Shown one piece after another: positions 56,331 through 64,000 of a DNA stretch of 64,000 nt. The DNA comes from Kosakonia arachidis. GTDB lineage: Bacteria; Pseudomonadota; Gammaproteobacteria; Enterobacterales; Enterobacteriaceae. Below the pieces are notes generated by a model. The model made no database searches. It was not told where the DNA came from and saw nothing but the letters and a program-made list of their open reading frames with translations. The position numbers and the translations under genes were made by a program. The DNA is taken from NCBI RefSeq assembly GCF_900116535.1, contig NZ_FPAU01000001.1, forward strand, positions 372,001 to 436,000, written 5' to 3'. Every line of letters begins with the position of its first letter. Position 1 is the first letter of the stretch.

Positions 56331-57650
56331 ATGAATACATCCTCTTACTCTACATCTGCGGATATTCCGCATCAGCGCTGGTTAAGAATAATTCCTCCGA
56401 TTCTTATCGCTTGCATTATTTCCTATATGGACCGCGTGAATATCGCGTTTGCCATGCCCGGCGGAATGGATCAGGAACTCGGTATTACCGCGTCGATGGC
56501 CGGTCTCGCCGGGGGAATTTTCTTTATCGGTTATCTCTTTTTGCAGGTGCCTGGCGGCAAAATTGCCGTGCACGGTAGCGGCAAGAAATTTATCGGCTGG
56601 TCGTTGGTGGCCTGGGCGGTGATCTCTGTACTGACCGGGTTGGTCAGCAACCAGTATCAGTTGCTGGCGTTGCGCTTTTTACTCGGCGTGGCGGAAGGCG
56701 GCATGCTGCCGGTGGTGCTGACGATGATCAGCAACTGGTTCCCGGATGCGGAACGTGGCCGCGCCAACGCGATTGTGATCATGTTTGTACCGATTGCCGG
56801 TATCGTCACCGCGCCGCTCTCCGGTTGGATCATCACCGCGCTGGACTGGCGCTGGCTGTTTATCATTGAAGGCCTGCTCTCCATTGTGGTGCTGATATTG
56901 TGGTCGATGACCATCTATGACCGTCCTCAGGAAGCGCGCTGGATCTCTGAGACTGAGAAAAAATATCTGGTTGAGACGCTGGCGGCAGAGCAGCGCGCCA
57001 TCGCCGGGAAAGAGGTGAAAAATGCCTCGCTGAGCGTTGTGCTCTCTGACAGAACCCTGTGGCAACTGATTGCGCTCAACTTCTTCTACCAGACCGGCAT
57101 CTACGGCTACACCCTGTGGCTGCCCACCATTCTGAAAGAACTCACTCATAGCACCATGGGACAGGTGGGCATGCTGGCCATTCTGCCGTACATCGGCGCG
57201 ATTGCCGGGATGTTTATCTTCTCCTCCCTCTCTGACCGTACGGGTAAACGCAAGCTGTTTGTCTCGTTGCCGCTGGTGGGTTTTGCGCTGTGCATGTTCT
57301 TGTCGGTGGCGTTGAAAGAGAGCATCTGGCTGTCCTATGCGGCGCTGGTCGGATGCGGCTTCTTCCTGCAATCGGCGGCGGGCGTGTTCTGGACTATTCC
57401 TGCGCGGCTGTTCAGCGCGGAAATGGCCGGTGGTGCGCGTGGCGTGATTAACGCACTGGGTAACCTCGGTGGTTTCTGCGGCCCGTATGCGGTAGGCGTG
57501 CTGATCAACCTCTACAGCAAAGATGCCGGGGTCTACTGCCTGGCGATTTCCCTGGCGCTTGCCGCACTGATGGCGCTGTTGCTGCCAGTGAAGTGCGATG
57601 CGGGAAACGCTGCTGTTAACCCGCTCGGCACGCACAAACGCGAAGCCTGA
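56331..57650 (+). CDS. yiaX2: YiaX2, MFS transporter of the yia operon
   Basis: 439 residues from the ATG at 56331; an ATG at 56322 is in frame but lies too close to the GAG ribosome-binding element. Anion:cation symporter family MFS, with SYMDRVNIAFAMPGGMDQELGI at helix 1 and FLLGVAEGGMLPVVLTMISNWFPDAERGRANA. In the Klebsiella operon yiaX2 encodes the uptake system, replacing the TRAP transporter YiaMNO of E. coli. Substrate probably L-ascorbate or a diketogulonate. Confidence 0.9.
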   Translation: MNTSSYSTSADIPHQRWLRIIPPILIACIISYMDRVNIAFAMPGGMDQELGITASMAGLAGGIFFIGYLFLQVPGGKIAVHGSGKKFIGWSLVAWAVISVLTGLVSNQYQLLALRFLLGVAEGGMLPVVLTMISNWFPDAERGRANAIVIMFVPIAGIVTAPLSGWIITALDWRWLFIIEGLLSIVVLILWSMTIYDRPQEARWISETEKKYLVETLAAEQRAIAGKEVKNASLSVVLSDRTLWQLIALNFFYQTGIYGYTLWLPTILKELTHSTMGQVGMLAILPYIGAIAGMFIFSSLSDRTGKRKLFVSLPLVGFALCMFLSVALKESIWLSYAALVGCGFFLQSAAGVFWTIPARLFSAEMAGGARGVINALGNLGGFCGPYAVGVLINLYSKDAGVYCLAISLALAALMALLLPVKCDAGNAAVNPLGTHKREA

Positions 57651-57656
57651 CCGCGA

Positions 57657-57684
57657 TGCCCGGTGGCGCTGTGCTTACCGGGCA
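57657..57684. repeat. REP-like hairpin between yiaX2 and lyxK
   Basis: TGCCCGGT (57657-57664) and ACCGGGCA (57677-57684) form a perfect 8-base stem inside the operon. It may alter message stability. Confidence 0.6.
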
Positions 57685-57719
57685 TACAGATAAGCGGCAA
57701 TAACAACGAGAGCATAAAG

Positions 57720-59225
57720 ATGAGTGAAAAAGAGACCTTCTGGCTGGGTATCGATTGTGGCGGTACTTATCTGAAAGCCGGTTTATATGACAGCCAGGGC
57801 CGGGAGCACGGCATTGAGCGCCAGCCATTGAAAACGCTCAGCCCGCAACCAGGCTATGCCGAGCGCGATATGCATGCGCTGTGGACAACCTGTGCCGAAA
57901 CGATTTCTCGCCTGCTAAAACAGACCCACACACCAGGGAAACTCATTCGCGGCGTGGGGATTTCGGCTCAGGGGAAAGGGTTATTTCTGCTCGACAAAAA
58001 CGACCAGCCATTGGGGACGGCAATATTATCTTCCGATCGCCGTGCGCTGGATATTGTCCGGCGCTGGCAGCAGGATGACATCCCGCAAAAACTTTATCCG
58101 CTCACCCGCCAGACGTTATGGACCGGACACCCGGTTTCGTTGCTGCGTTGGGTGAAGGAGAACGAACCGCAACGTTACGCACAAATTGGCTGCGTGATGA
58201 TGGGGCACGATTATCTGCGCTGGTGCCTGACCGGTCGCAAAGGCTGTGAAGAGAGCAATATCTCCGAATCCAATCTCTACAACATGGAAAGCCAGCGCTA
58301 TGACACACGGTTGTCGCAGTGGCTGGGTATTCAGGAAATTGACGCCGCGCTGTCGCCGATTGTCCAGTGCGCCGAAATCTGCGGGGAAATCACCGCTCAT
58401 GCAGCCGCCATAACCGGTCTGGCGGCGGGGACCCCCGTCGTTGGCGGTCTGTTTGATGTGGTTTCCACCGCACTCTGCGCCGGATTGCAGGATGAGCAAC
58501 GGCTCAACGCCGTAATGGGAACATGGGCAGTGACCAGCGGTATTGCCAATGGGCTTCGCGACCATGAAGCGCATCCTTATGTTTACGGTCGCTACGTTAA
58601 TGACGGCCAGTACATCGTACATGAAGCCAGCCCGACCTCCTCCGGCAATCTGGAGTGGCTCACCGCTCAATGGGGCGACATCTCTTTCGACGAAATCAAC
58701 CAGGCGGTAGCCAGCCTGCCGAAAGCGGGCAGTGAGCTGTTCTTCCTGCCGTTTCTCTACGGCAGCAATGCCGGGCTGGAGATGACCAGCGGTTTTTACG
58801 GCATGCAGGCGCTGCACACCCGCGCGCATCTTTTACAGGCAGTGTATGAAGGCGTGGTGTTCTGCCATATGACTCACCTCAATCGCATGCGGGAACGCTT
58901 TACTGCGGTGCGCGCGTTGCGGGTCACTGGCGGCCCGGCACACTCCGACGTGTGGATGCAGATGCTGGCGGATGTCAGCGGCTTACCGGTGGAATTACCG
59001 CAGGTGGAAGAGACCGGCTGCTTCGGTGCGGCACTGGCGGCGCTGGTCGGCACCGGTGTATTCCGTGATTTCCGCCATGCGCAGCAAACGCTGAAGCACG
59101 ACATTCACACGCTCACTCCCGATATGGCTGCGCACGCCGCCTACCAACGCAAATACGCGCATTACCAGTTTTTGATTGAAGCACTGCAGGGCTTTCACGC
59201 CCGCATTAAGGAGCAGACGTTATGA
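57720..59225 (+). CDS. lyxK: LyxK (YiaP), L-xylulose kinase
   Basis: 501 residues from the ATG at 57720 (an upstream GTG/TTG-type extension to 57663 crosses the REP hairpin and is not used). FGGY-family kinase: N-terminal GIDCGGTYLKAGLYD for phosphate binding, MGHDYLRWCLTG, catalytic-type Asp in GGLFDVVSTALCAG and C-terminal VTGGPAHSDVWMQMLADVSGLPVELP. It phosphorylates L-xylulose or 3-keto-L-gulonate. Its TGA lies within the overlap with the next gene. Confidence 0.94.
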   Translation: MSEKETFWLGIDCGGTYLKAGLYDSQGREHGIERQPLKTLSPQPGYAERDMHALWTTCAETISRLLKQTHTPGKLIRGVGISAQGKGLFLLDKNDQPLGTAILSSDRRALDIVRRWQQDDIPQKLYPLTRQTLWTGHPVSLLRWVKENEPQRYAQIGCVMMGHDYLRWCLTGRKGCEESNISESNLYNMESQRYDTRLSQWLGIQEIDAALSPIVQCAEICGEITAHAAAITGLAAGTPVVGGLFDVVSTALCAGLQDEQRLNAVMGTWAVTSGIANGLRDHEAHPYVYGRYVNDGQYIVHEASPTSSGNLEWLTAQWGDISFDEINQAVASLPKAGSELFFLPFLYGSNAGLEMTSGFYGMQALHTRAHLLQAVYEGVVFCHMTHLNRMRERFTAVRALRVTGGPAHSDVWMQMLADVSGLPVELPQVEETGCFGAALAALVGTGVFRDFRHAQQTLKHDIHTLTPDMAAHAAYQRKYAHYQFLIEALQGFHARIKEQTL

Positions 59226-59878
59226 GCCGACCATTACTGCAACTGGCGCTCGACCATACCAGCCTTGTGGACGCCCAGCGCGATGTGGCGCTGTTACAGG
59301 ATCACGTAGACATCGTTGAAGCTGGCACCATTTTGTGCCTTAGCGAAGGGTTAAACGCCGTGTGCGCCCTGCGCGCGCAGTCTCCGGAGAAGATTATCGT
59401 TGCCGACTGGAAAGTGGCCGATGCCGGAGAAACGCTGGCGCAACAAGCACTGCGCGCGGGCGCGAACTGGATGACCATTATCTGTGCTGCGCCACTGGCG
59501 ACTATTGAGAAAGGCCACGCCGTGGCGCAGGCACACAACGGCGAAATTCAAATCGAACTGTTCGGCAACTGGACGTTTGATGATGCCCGCGACTGGTACC
59601 GCATTGGCGTGCGTCAGGCGATTTACCACCGTGGACGCGATGCGCAGGCCAGCGGCCAGCAGTGGGGCGAGGCTGATCTGGCGCGGATGAAAGCGCTGTC
59701 GGATATCGGCCTTGAACTGTCGGTGACCGGCGGTCTGCAGCCTGCCGACCTGCCGCTGTTTAAAGATATCAACGTGAAAGCCTTTATTGCCGGGCGCGCG
59801 CTTTCCGGCGCGGCGGATCCGGCGCAGACCGCGGGCGATTTCCACGCGCAAATCCGCGCAATCTGGGGAGACAACTAA
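59222..59878 (+). CDS. yiaQ: YiaQ (SgbH), 3-keto-L-gulonate-6-phosphate decarboxylase
   Basis: 218 residues. Orotidine-5'-phosphate decarboxylase superfamily; [32 protein letters not shown] (metal-binding Asp, catalytic Lys) and [24 protein letters not shown] as phosphate site. Makes L-xylulose-5-phosphate and CO2. Overlaps lyxK by four bases (ATGA) and its stop overlaps the yiaR ATG by one. Confidence 0.94.
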   Translation: MSRPLLQLALDHTSLVDAQRDVALLQDHVDIVEAGTILCLSEGLNAVCALRAQSPEKIIVADWKVADAGETLAQQALRAGANWMTIICAAPLATIEKGHAVAQAHNGEIQIELFGNWTFDDARDWYRIGVRQAIYHRGRDAQASGQQWGEADLARMKALSDIGLELSVTGGLQPADLPLFKDINVKAFIAGRALSGAADPAQTAGDFHAQIRAIWGDN

Positions 59879-60738
59879 TGCGTACGCATCCGTTAGGCAT
59901 CTATGAAAAGGCGCTGGCGAAAGATCTGAGCTGGCCGGAGCGGCTGGTGCTGGCGAAAAGCTGTGGTTTCGATTTTGTCGAAATGTCGGTAGATGAGACC
60001 GATGAGCGCTTATCACGGCTGGAGTGGAGCACCACGCAGCGGGCATCGCTGGTGGAAGCAATGCTGGAGACCGGTGTCGCGATTCCCTCGATGTGTCTCT
60101 CTGCGCACCGCCGTTTTCCGTTTGGTAGCCGCGATGAAGCGGTGCGCGAGCGGGCGCGCGACATCATGCGCAAAGCGATTCGTCTGGCGCGGGATCTCGG
60201 TATTCGCACGATTCAGCTTGCCGGTTACGACGTCTATTACGAAGAGCATGACGAAGGCACGCAGCAGCGTTTTGCCGAAGGGCTGGCGTGGGCGGTGGAA
60301 CAGGCCGCCGCCGCACAGGTGATGCTGGCGGTGGAGATCATGGATACCGCCTTTATGAACTCGATCAGCAAGTGGAAAAAGTGGGATGAGATGCTCGCCT
60401 CGCCGTGGTTCAGCGTCTATCCGGATGTCGGCAACCTCAGCGCGTGGGGTAACGATGTCAGTGCCGAACTGTCGTTGGGTATCGACCGTATTGCTGCCAT
60501 TCATCTGAAAGATACGCAGCCGGTGACCGATGACAGCCCCGGCCAGTTTCGCGATGTGCCGTTTGGTGAAGGCTGCGTCGATTTTGTCGGCGTGTTCCGC
60601 ACGCTGCAACAACTGAACTACCGCGGCGCATTTTTGATTGAGATGTGGACCGAAAAAGCCAAAGAGCCAGTGCTGGAGATTATTCAGGCGCGGCGCTGGA
60701 TTGAAGCCCGTATGCAGGAGGGGGGATTCGTATGTTAG
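59878..60738 (+). CDS. yiaR: YiaR (SgbU), L-xylulose-5-phosphate 3-epimerase
   Basis: 286 residues. TIM-barrel epimerase of the UlaE family; [65 protein letters not shown] and AIHLKDTQ carry the metal-binding Glu, Asp, His residues. Converts L-xylulose-5-phosphate to L-ribulose-5-phosphate. Its stop overlaps yiaS by seven bases. Confidence 0.94.
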   Translation: MRTHPLGIYEKALAKDLSWPERLVLAKSCGFDFVEMSVDETDERLSRLEWSTTQRASLVEAMLETGVAIPSMCLSAHRRFPFGSRDEAVRERARDIMRKAIRLARDLGIRTIQLAGYDVYYEEHDEGTQQRFAEGLAWAVEQAAAAQVMLAVEIMDTAFMNSISKWKKWDEMLASPWFSVYPDVGNLSAWGNDVSAELSLGIDRIAAIHLKDTQPVTDDSPGQFRDVPFGEGCVDFVGVFRTLQQLNYRGAFLIEMWTEKAKEPVLEIIQARRWIEARMQEGGFVC

Positions 60739-61427
60739 AACAACTGAAAGCCGAGGTGCTGGCCGCCAACCTGGCGTTGCCCGCTCATCATCTGGTGACC
60801 TTTACCTGGGGCAATGTCAGCGCCGTGGATGACACGCGTACGCGGATGGTGATCAAACCGTCCGGTGTGGAATATGACGTGATGACTGCCGACGATATGG
60901 TGGTGGTAGAGATTGCCAGCGGGCGCGTGGTAGAGGGCAGCAAGAAACCATCATCCGATACGCCGACGCACCTGGCGTTGTACCGCCGTTTTTCGCAGAT
61001 TGGTGGCATTGTGCATACGCACTCGCGCCACGCCACTATCTGGTCACAGGCCGGGCTGGATTTGCCCGCGTGGGGCACCACGCACGCCGATTATTTCTAT
61101 GGTGCCATCCCCTGTACGCGGCTGATGACCGAAGAAGAGATCAACGGCGAATATGAGTATGAAACCGGGGAAGTGATCATCAAAACCTTTGAACAGCGCG
61201 ATATTGATCCGATGCAGATCCCGGCGGTGCTGGTGCATTCTCACGGCCCGTTTGCGTGGGGTAAAAACGCGGCAGATGCGGTGCATAACGCGGTGGTACT
61301 GGAAGAGTGCGCTTACATGGGGCTGTTCTCGCGCCAACTGGCTCCGCACCTTGCGGATATGCAGCAAGCACTGATGGACAAACACTATCTGCGTAAGCAC
61401 GGTTCGCACGCCTATTACGGCCAGTAA
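60732..61427 (+). CDS. yiaS: YiaS (SgbE), L-ribulose-5-phosphate 4-epimerase
   Basis: 231 residues, the length of AraD/UlaF/SgbE. Class II aldolase/epimerase fold: [31 protein letters not shown] and [15 protein letters not shown] with two zinc His, and a third His in [10 protein letters not shown]. Delivers D-xylulose-5-phosphate to the pentose phosphate pathway. Last gene of the operon; a terminator follows. Confidence 0.95.
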   Translation: MLEQLKAEVLAANLALPAHHLVTFTWGNVSAVDDTRTRMVIKPSGVEYDVMTADDMVVVEIASGRVVEGSKKPSSDTPTHLALYRRFSQIGGIVHTHSRHATIWSQAGLDLPAWGTTHADYFYGAIPCTRLMTEEEINGEYEYETGEVIIKTFEQRDIDPMQIPAVLVHSHGPFAWGKNAADAVHNAVVLEECAYMGLFSRQLAPHLADMQQALMDKHYLRKHGSHAYYGQ

Positions 61428-61434
61428 ACGCCAG

Positions 61435-61462
61435 GCCGGAGGGGAGACTTCTCCGGCTTTTT
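61435..61462 (+). terminator. Rho-independent terminator of the yia operon
   Basis: GCCGGAG (61435-61441), nine-base loop, CTCCGGC (61451-61457), then TTTTT. Confidence 0.8.
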
Positions 61463-61605
61463 ACGCACAATTCTCCGCGGCCTCTTCCTGCTTGCGCTTC
61501 GCGCATCACCGATTTTAATTAACCTGCCATTATGGCGGCGTCTCTGCACATCGCCGTGATTCATCACTCGCTATCGGCTTCTGTGAGTATAAAAAATCAC
61601 ATAAT

Positions 61606-61633
61606 CCGCTGTCGGTTTCTATACTGACAGCGG
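61606..61633 (+). promoter_or_regulatory. Leader hairpin reaching into the ribosome-binding site
   Basis: CCGCTGTC (61606-61613) and GACAGCGG (61626-61633) form a perfect 8-base stem with a 12-base loop. The right arm shares its last bases with GGAGG (61632-61636), the ribosome-binding site of the next gene. A TATACT at 61620-61625 could also be a -10 element. Confidence 0.5.
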
Positions 61634-61642
61634 AGGTTATGA

Positions 61643-61834
61643 ATGAAAAAAATGTTGTATTCGTTGTTTGCCAGTCCCGATCGGTTATTGCAGGTGATGA
61701 GCCATAGCGAGATCCAGGATTCGATTGAAGATGGCGATCGTATCGTTGTCGATGGTAATACCTCGGTGAATGTTCACTGTCAGCAGGTGCAGGATGATTT
61801 TAAACGTCATGTTGCTGCCTTGAAGAGGGTGTAA
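61643..61834 (+). CDS. Small hypothetical protein (first gene of a pair)
   Basis: 63 residues, GGAGG six bases before the ATG. Hydrophilic with an amphipathic start (MLYSLFASPDRLLQVMS), an acidic centre (EIQDSIEDGDRIVVDG) and a basic end. No cysteines apart from one, no membrane helix. I do not recognise it. Two bases separate it from the next gene, with which it must be cotranscribed. Confidence 0.6.
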   Translation: MKKMLYSLFASPDRLLQVMSHSEIQDSIEDGDRIVVDGNTSVNVHCQQVQDDFKRHVAALKRV

Positions 61835-61836
61835 AT

Positions 61837-62610
61837 ATGGGAACCGCCATCTTCATGGTATTAATGGTTTGCGGCTACTGGTATACCTCGCACGATCTCT
61901 CCACGCGCTTTAAATTCAAACGCAGCTTCGGCTGGGATGTTTATTTTCTGGTGGCGCTTTACGGCTGCGTTTTTGTCCTGCAGGGCATTCTGGCCATGGC
62001 GCTGTTATGGCTGTGTCTGTTAATCGCATCCACTGTGATGAACCAACTGCCTGCGGAATTTGGCCCGCAAACGCACCATCTGCAGATGAGCTTTATGAAC
62101 TGGAGCTTTTTAGGTATTCAGGCACCCGTGGTGATGATGCTGGCGTTTGCCGTTCTGTTTTGCTTCTGGCGGTCAAACTGGTCCGGCAGCGCGCGGCTGG
62201 ACAGTGCAGGCCGCCGTGAACTGTATAAACACCTGTCGCGCGCCAACGGTGTGGAAGGGCTGATTTATCAGTGCATGGAAACGGGCGATCTGGCGTGGAT
62301 AACCCTTAAGTCGCAGCGCATTTACATCGGCATGATCCACACAGCCACCTTTGACAGCGGCGATGCGAACAACATTGTGTTGATCCCAATGCTGAGCGGT
62401 TATCGCGATGCAAAGACGCTGGATCTGCATGTCGAGCACAATTACAGCGCATGGTACGCCGAACACAATATTGAGCTGGCTTCCGGGCCGCGTCCGGCGC
62501 TGGATTTCCGCAAAGTGTTACTGTTATCGCAGGTTGAGAGTCTGTCGCTGTTTGATCCGGCGCAGGTGCTGGCAATGGGGATTCATCGCCAGCGGGAACA
62601 ACAAGCGTAA
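61837..62610 (+). CDS. Hypothetical inner-membrane protein (second gene of a pair)
   Basis: 257 residues. Hydrophobic segments at about 1-17, 35-65 (YFLVALYGCVFVLQGILAMALLWLCLLIAS, by landmarks) and 92-112, followed by a soluble C-terminal domain of about 140 residues that begins after RSNWSGSARL. The domain has strand-like repeats (GDLAWITLKSQRIYIGMI, NNIVLIPMLSGYRD) reminiscent of small ligand or protein-binding beta domains. No known family named. Likely operates with the 63-residue protein upstream. Confidence 0.7.
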   Translation: MGTAIFMVLMVCGYWYTSHDLSTRFKFKRSFGWDVYFLVALYGCVFVLQGILAMALLWLCLLIASTVMNQLPAEFGPQTHHLQMSFMNWSFLGIQAPVVMMLAFAVLFCFWRSNWSGSARLDSAGRRELYKHLSRANGVEGLIYQCMETGDLAWITLKSQRIYIGMIHTATFDSGDANNIVLIPMLSGYRDAKTLDLHVEHNYSAWYAEHNIELASGPRPALDFRKVLLLSQVESLSLFDPAQVLAMGIHRQREQQA

Positions 62611-62719
62611 ACCGCTGGCCAAACCGTCGTTCGGCGCGGTGGGGTTTGCTGGGTTTTTCCCGCAGTATGCGCAACTGGATAAGACGACGCTGGGTAAGCA
62701 ACATTCAGTACACCGTTGC

Positions 62720-63745
62720 TTAAGTCACCAGTCCTAAGCGGAACAGGCTTTCGGCGCAGGCGATAATAGCCTCTTCGCGTGGGCGCGGCGACCAGCCGAG
62801 CAGTCGGATGGCTTTGGCGCTAGTGGCGTTCATGTTCACACCCAGCAGCGATACCAGCCCATTAACCAGCGCCGGGTTTTTTAGCACCACCTCATCGGGG
62901 ATTTGTTGGGTGGAAACCCGGCGGGCTTGCTCACCTAAGCTGTCGCGCAGCACTTTCGCGACCTCCTCCATCCACATGCTTTCACCGGCGATTGCCAGAA
63001 AGCGCTCGCCGCTGGCTGCCGGGTCAGTCATTGCTCGCAAATGTAGGTCCGCCACATCGCGTACATCGACAAAACCGGAGTTAATGCGCAGGCAACCTGG
63101 CTGGCCTTCCAGCAGGTTTTTGATCAGGCGTACGGAATGCGAGTAATCCGCGCCAAGCGCCGGGCCAAGCACCGCCACCGGATTAATGGCGGCCAGCTCC
63201 AGCCCATTCCCCTCACGGGCGATAAACTCCCACGCTGCATGTTCTGACAAGGTTTTTGATTTTTGATACAGCGCGACATCACTGTTTAGTTCGCTCCAGT
63301 CCGTTTCATCAAACGGGCGTCGATAATCGGCGGCGTGTCCGACGCCAACGGCACCGAACGCCGAGGTCAGCACCACACGTTTCACTCCTGAGCTACGGGC
63401 GGCGCGTAACACCCGCAAATTGCCGTCAACGGCAGGGTTTACCCAATCCGCTTCGCTGACCTGCGGACCGGAGGGAGTAGGGGACGCGCCATGCAGCACA
63501 TAGCGACAGCCGTCAGCGGCTTGCGCCCAACCCTCATCGTGGGTTAAATCGGCCAGCACAATCTCCAGCCGATCGCCTGCGTCGATACCGCCGTTTTGCA
63601 GGTTAGCGCGGATTTCCGCTTCCCGGCCTGACACTCGCACGGTAGTGCGCACCCGGTAACCTTGTGCCAGTAGCGCCAGCATGCAGTGCTGGGCAATAAA
63701 ACCGGTGCCGCCGGTGACCAGTACGCGTGTGGTTTGAATGCTCAT
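62720..63745 (-). CDS. NAD(P)-dependent epimerase/reductase, extended SDR
   Basis: 341 residues. Extended short-chain dehydrogenase of the dihydroflavonol-4-reductase/aldehyde reductase type. VTGGTGFIAQHC is the dinucleotide-binding loop, HGASPTPSG follows strand 4, and YQKSKTLSEHAAWEF holds the catalytic Tyr and Lys. Substrate is probably an aldehyde or ketone. Divergent from an AraC-type regulator across about 100 bases with repeated GTACGG motifs. Confidence 0.88.
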   Translation of the reverse strand: MSIQTTRVLVTGGTGFIAQHCMLALLAQGYRVRTTVRVSGREAEIRANLQNGGIDAGDRLEIVLADLTHDEGWAQAADGCRYVLHGASPTPSGPQVSEADWVNPAVDGNLRVLRAARSSGVKRVVLTSAFGAVGVGHAADYRRPFDETDWSELNSDVALYQKSKTLSEHAAWEFIAREGNGLELAAINPVAVLGPALGADYSHSVRLIKNLLEGQPGCLRINSGFVDVRDVADLHLRAMTDPAASGERFLAIAGESMWMEEVAKVLRDSLGEQARRVSTQQIPDEVVLKNPALVNGLVSLLGVNMNATSAKAIRLLGWSPRPREEAIIACAESLFRLGLVT

Positions 63746-63768
63746 GTTATTTCCTCAGATAGCGTAGA

Positions 63769-63843
63769 GTACGGGGTTATCTTAGGTCGCTTGAACCGTA
63801 CGCAGAATAGTTGAACGTACGGAATAGATGCGTGATAGTACGG
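63769..63843. promoter_or_regulatory. Phased GTACGG motifs between the SDR and AraC genes
   Basis: GTACGG occurs at 63770, 63817 and 63838, and as its complement CCGTAC at 63796. Two neighbouring copies sit in a direct repeat, TTGAACCGTACG... at 63791 and TTGAACGTACGG... at 63811. Spacings of 21 bases match two helix turns, as used by AraC-family proteins. Confidence 0.5.
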
Positions 63844-63845
63844 AA

Positions 63846-64000
63846 ATGAACACTGATATCTTTTCTGACATCCTCAAAGTTGCCGAGGCCCGTTCGCTGG
63901 TCACCGGCGGATTTACTGCAGGCGGTCGCTGGGCGATCCGCTTTCCTGCGCCCACCACGATTAAGTTTTTCGCCATAGTGCAAGGCCAATGCTACGTAAT
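63846..64000 (+). CDS. AraC-family regulator, N-terminal part (3' end outside window)
   Basis: The ATG at 63846 opens a frame reading MNTDIFSDILKVAEARSLV, then TGGFTAGGRWAIRFP and APTTIKFFAIVQGQCYV, which matches the N-terminal cupin region (Cupin_6 type) of AraC regulators that control nearby oxidoreductase genes. The frame is open to the window end. The helix-turn-helix domain lies beyond. It probably regulates the divergent SDR gene. Confidence 0.75.
   Translation, partial: MNTDIFSDILKVAEARSLVTGGFTAGGRWAIRFPAPTTIKFFAIVQGQCYV

Noticed and set aside
56679-57635. 318-codon minus-strand ORF antisense to yiaX2
   Set aside because: Shadow of a clear MFS gene; no ribosome-binding site or recognisable fold.

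Overview
The window looks like chromosomal DNA of an Enterobacteriaceae species close to Kosakonia, Klebsiella or Enterobacter. The complete enterobactin locus is in the E. coli gene order with near-identical protein lengths, the yia operon has the Klebsiella form (yiaK-L-X1-X2-lyxK-Q-R-S), REP-like elements sit between many genes, and codon use is mostly GC-rich. The species call is inferred from gene content only.

Layout. 1-4.3 kb: the C-terminal end of a type VI secretion VgrG spike, a Tle3-type lipase effector, a Tli3-type lipoprotein immunity protein and a small unknown ORF. 4.3-8.7 kb (minus strand): a peptide/nickel-class ABC importer with binding protein, two permeases and only one ATPase; the operon seems cut off by the T6SS module. 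9.5-11.2 kb: a methyl-accepting chemotaxis protein. 11.5-30.6 kb: enterobactin synthesis, export, uptake and release (entD, fepA, fes, ybdZ, entF, fepC, fepG, fepD, entS, fepB, entC, entE, entB, entA, entH), with Fur-box-like sequences in each divergent promoter region; fepE is missing. 30.8-33.1 kb: cstA and ybdD. 33.1-34.6 kb: a divergent SDR/TetR pair with a clear palindromic operator, placed between ybdD and hcxA, which are adjacent in E. coli. 34.6-35.7 kb: hcxA (ybdH).

35.9-43.6 kb is the most interesting section. A ribose-class ABC importer and a LVIVD-repeat beta-propeller protein lie next to divergent mtnK and mtnA (methylthioribose salvage). The mtnK-mtnA intergenic region carries tandem 8-base met-box-like repeats typical of MetJ operators, and a weaker match lies upstream of the importer. 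This suggests a MetJ-controlled methylthioribose uptake and salvage locus. 43.8-46.8 kb: a second Fur-box-controlled siderophore-class ABC importer. 46.8-50.6 kb: a LysR regulator divergent from an M20 peptidase-MHS transporter pair. 50.6-52.8 kb: a frameshifted TPR gene and an AT-rich orphan flippase with a 44-residue membrane peptide. 52.8-61.4 kb: yiaJ and the yia operon for L-ascorbate/2,3-diketo-L-gulonate/L-xylulose catabolism. 61.6-62.6 kb: a two-gene operon of unknown function with a leader hairpin on its ribosome-binding site. 62.7-64.0 kb: an NAD(P)-dependent reductase divergent from a truncated AraC-type regulator, with regularly spaced GTACGG motifs between them.

Two copies of a roughly 280-base dispersed repeat (near 9.0 and 41.0 kb) begin with the same hairpin, GTTCCGTTCA...TGAACGG; a solo hairpin of the same type lies between entF and fepC.
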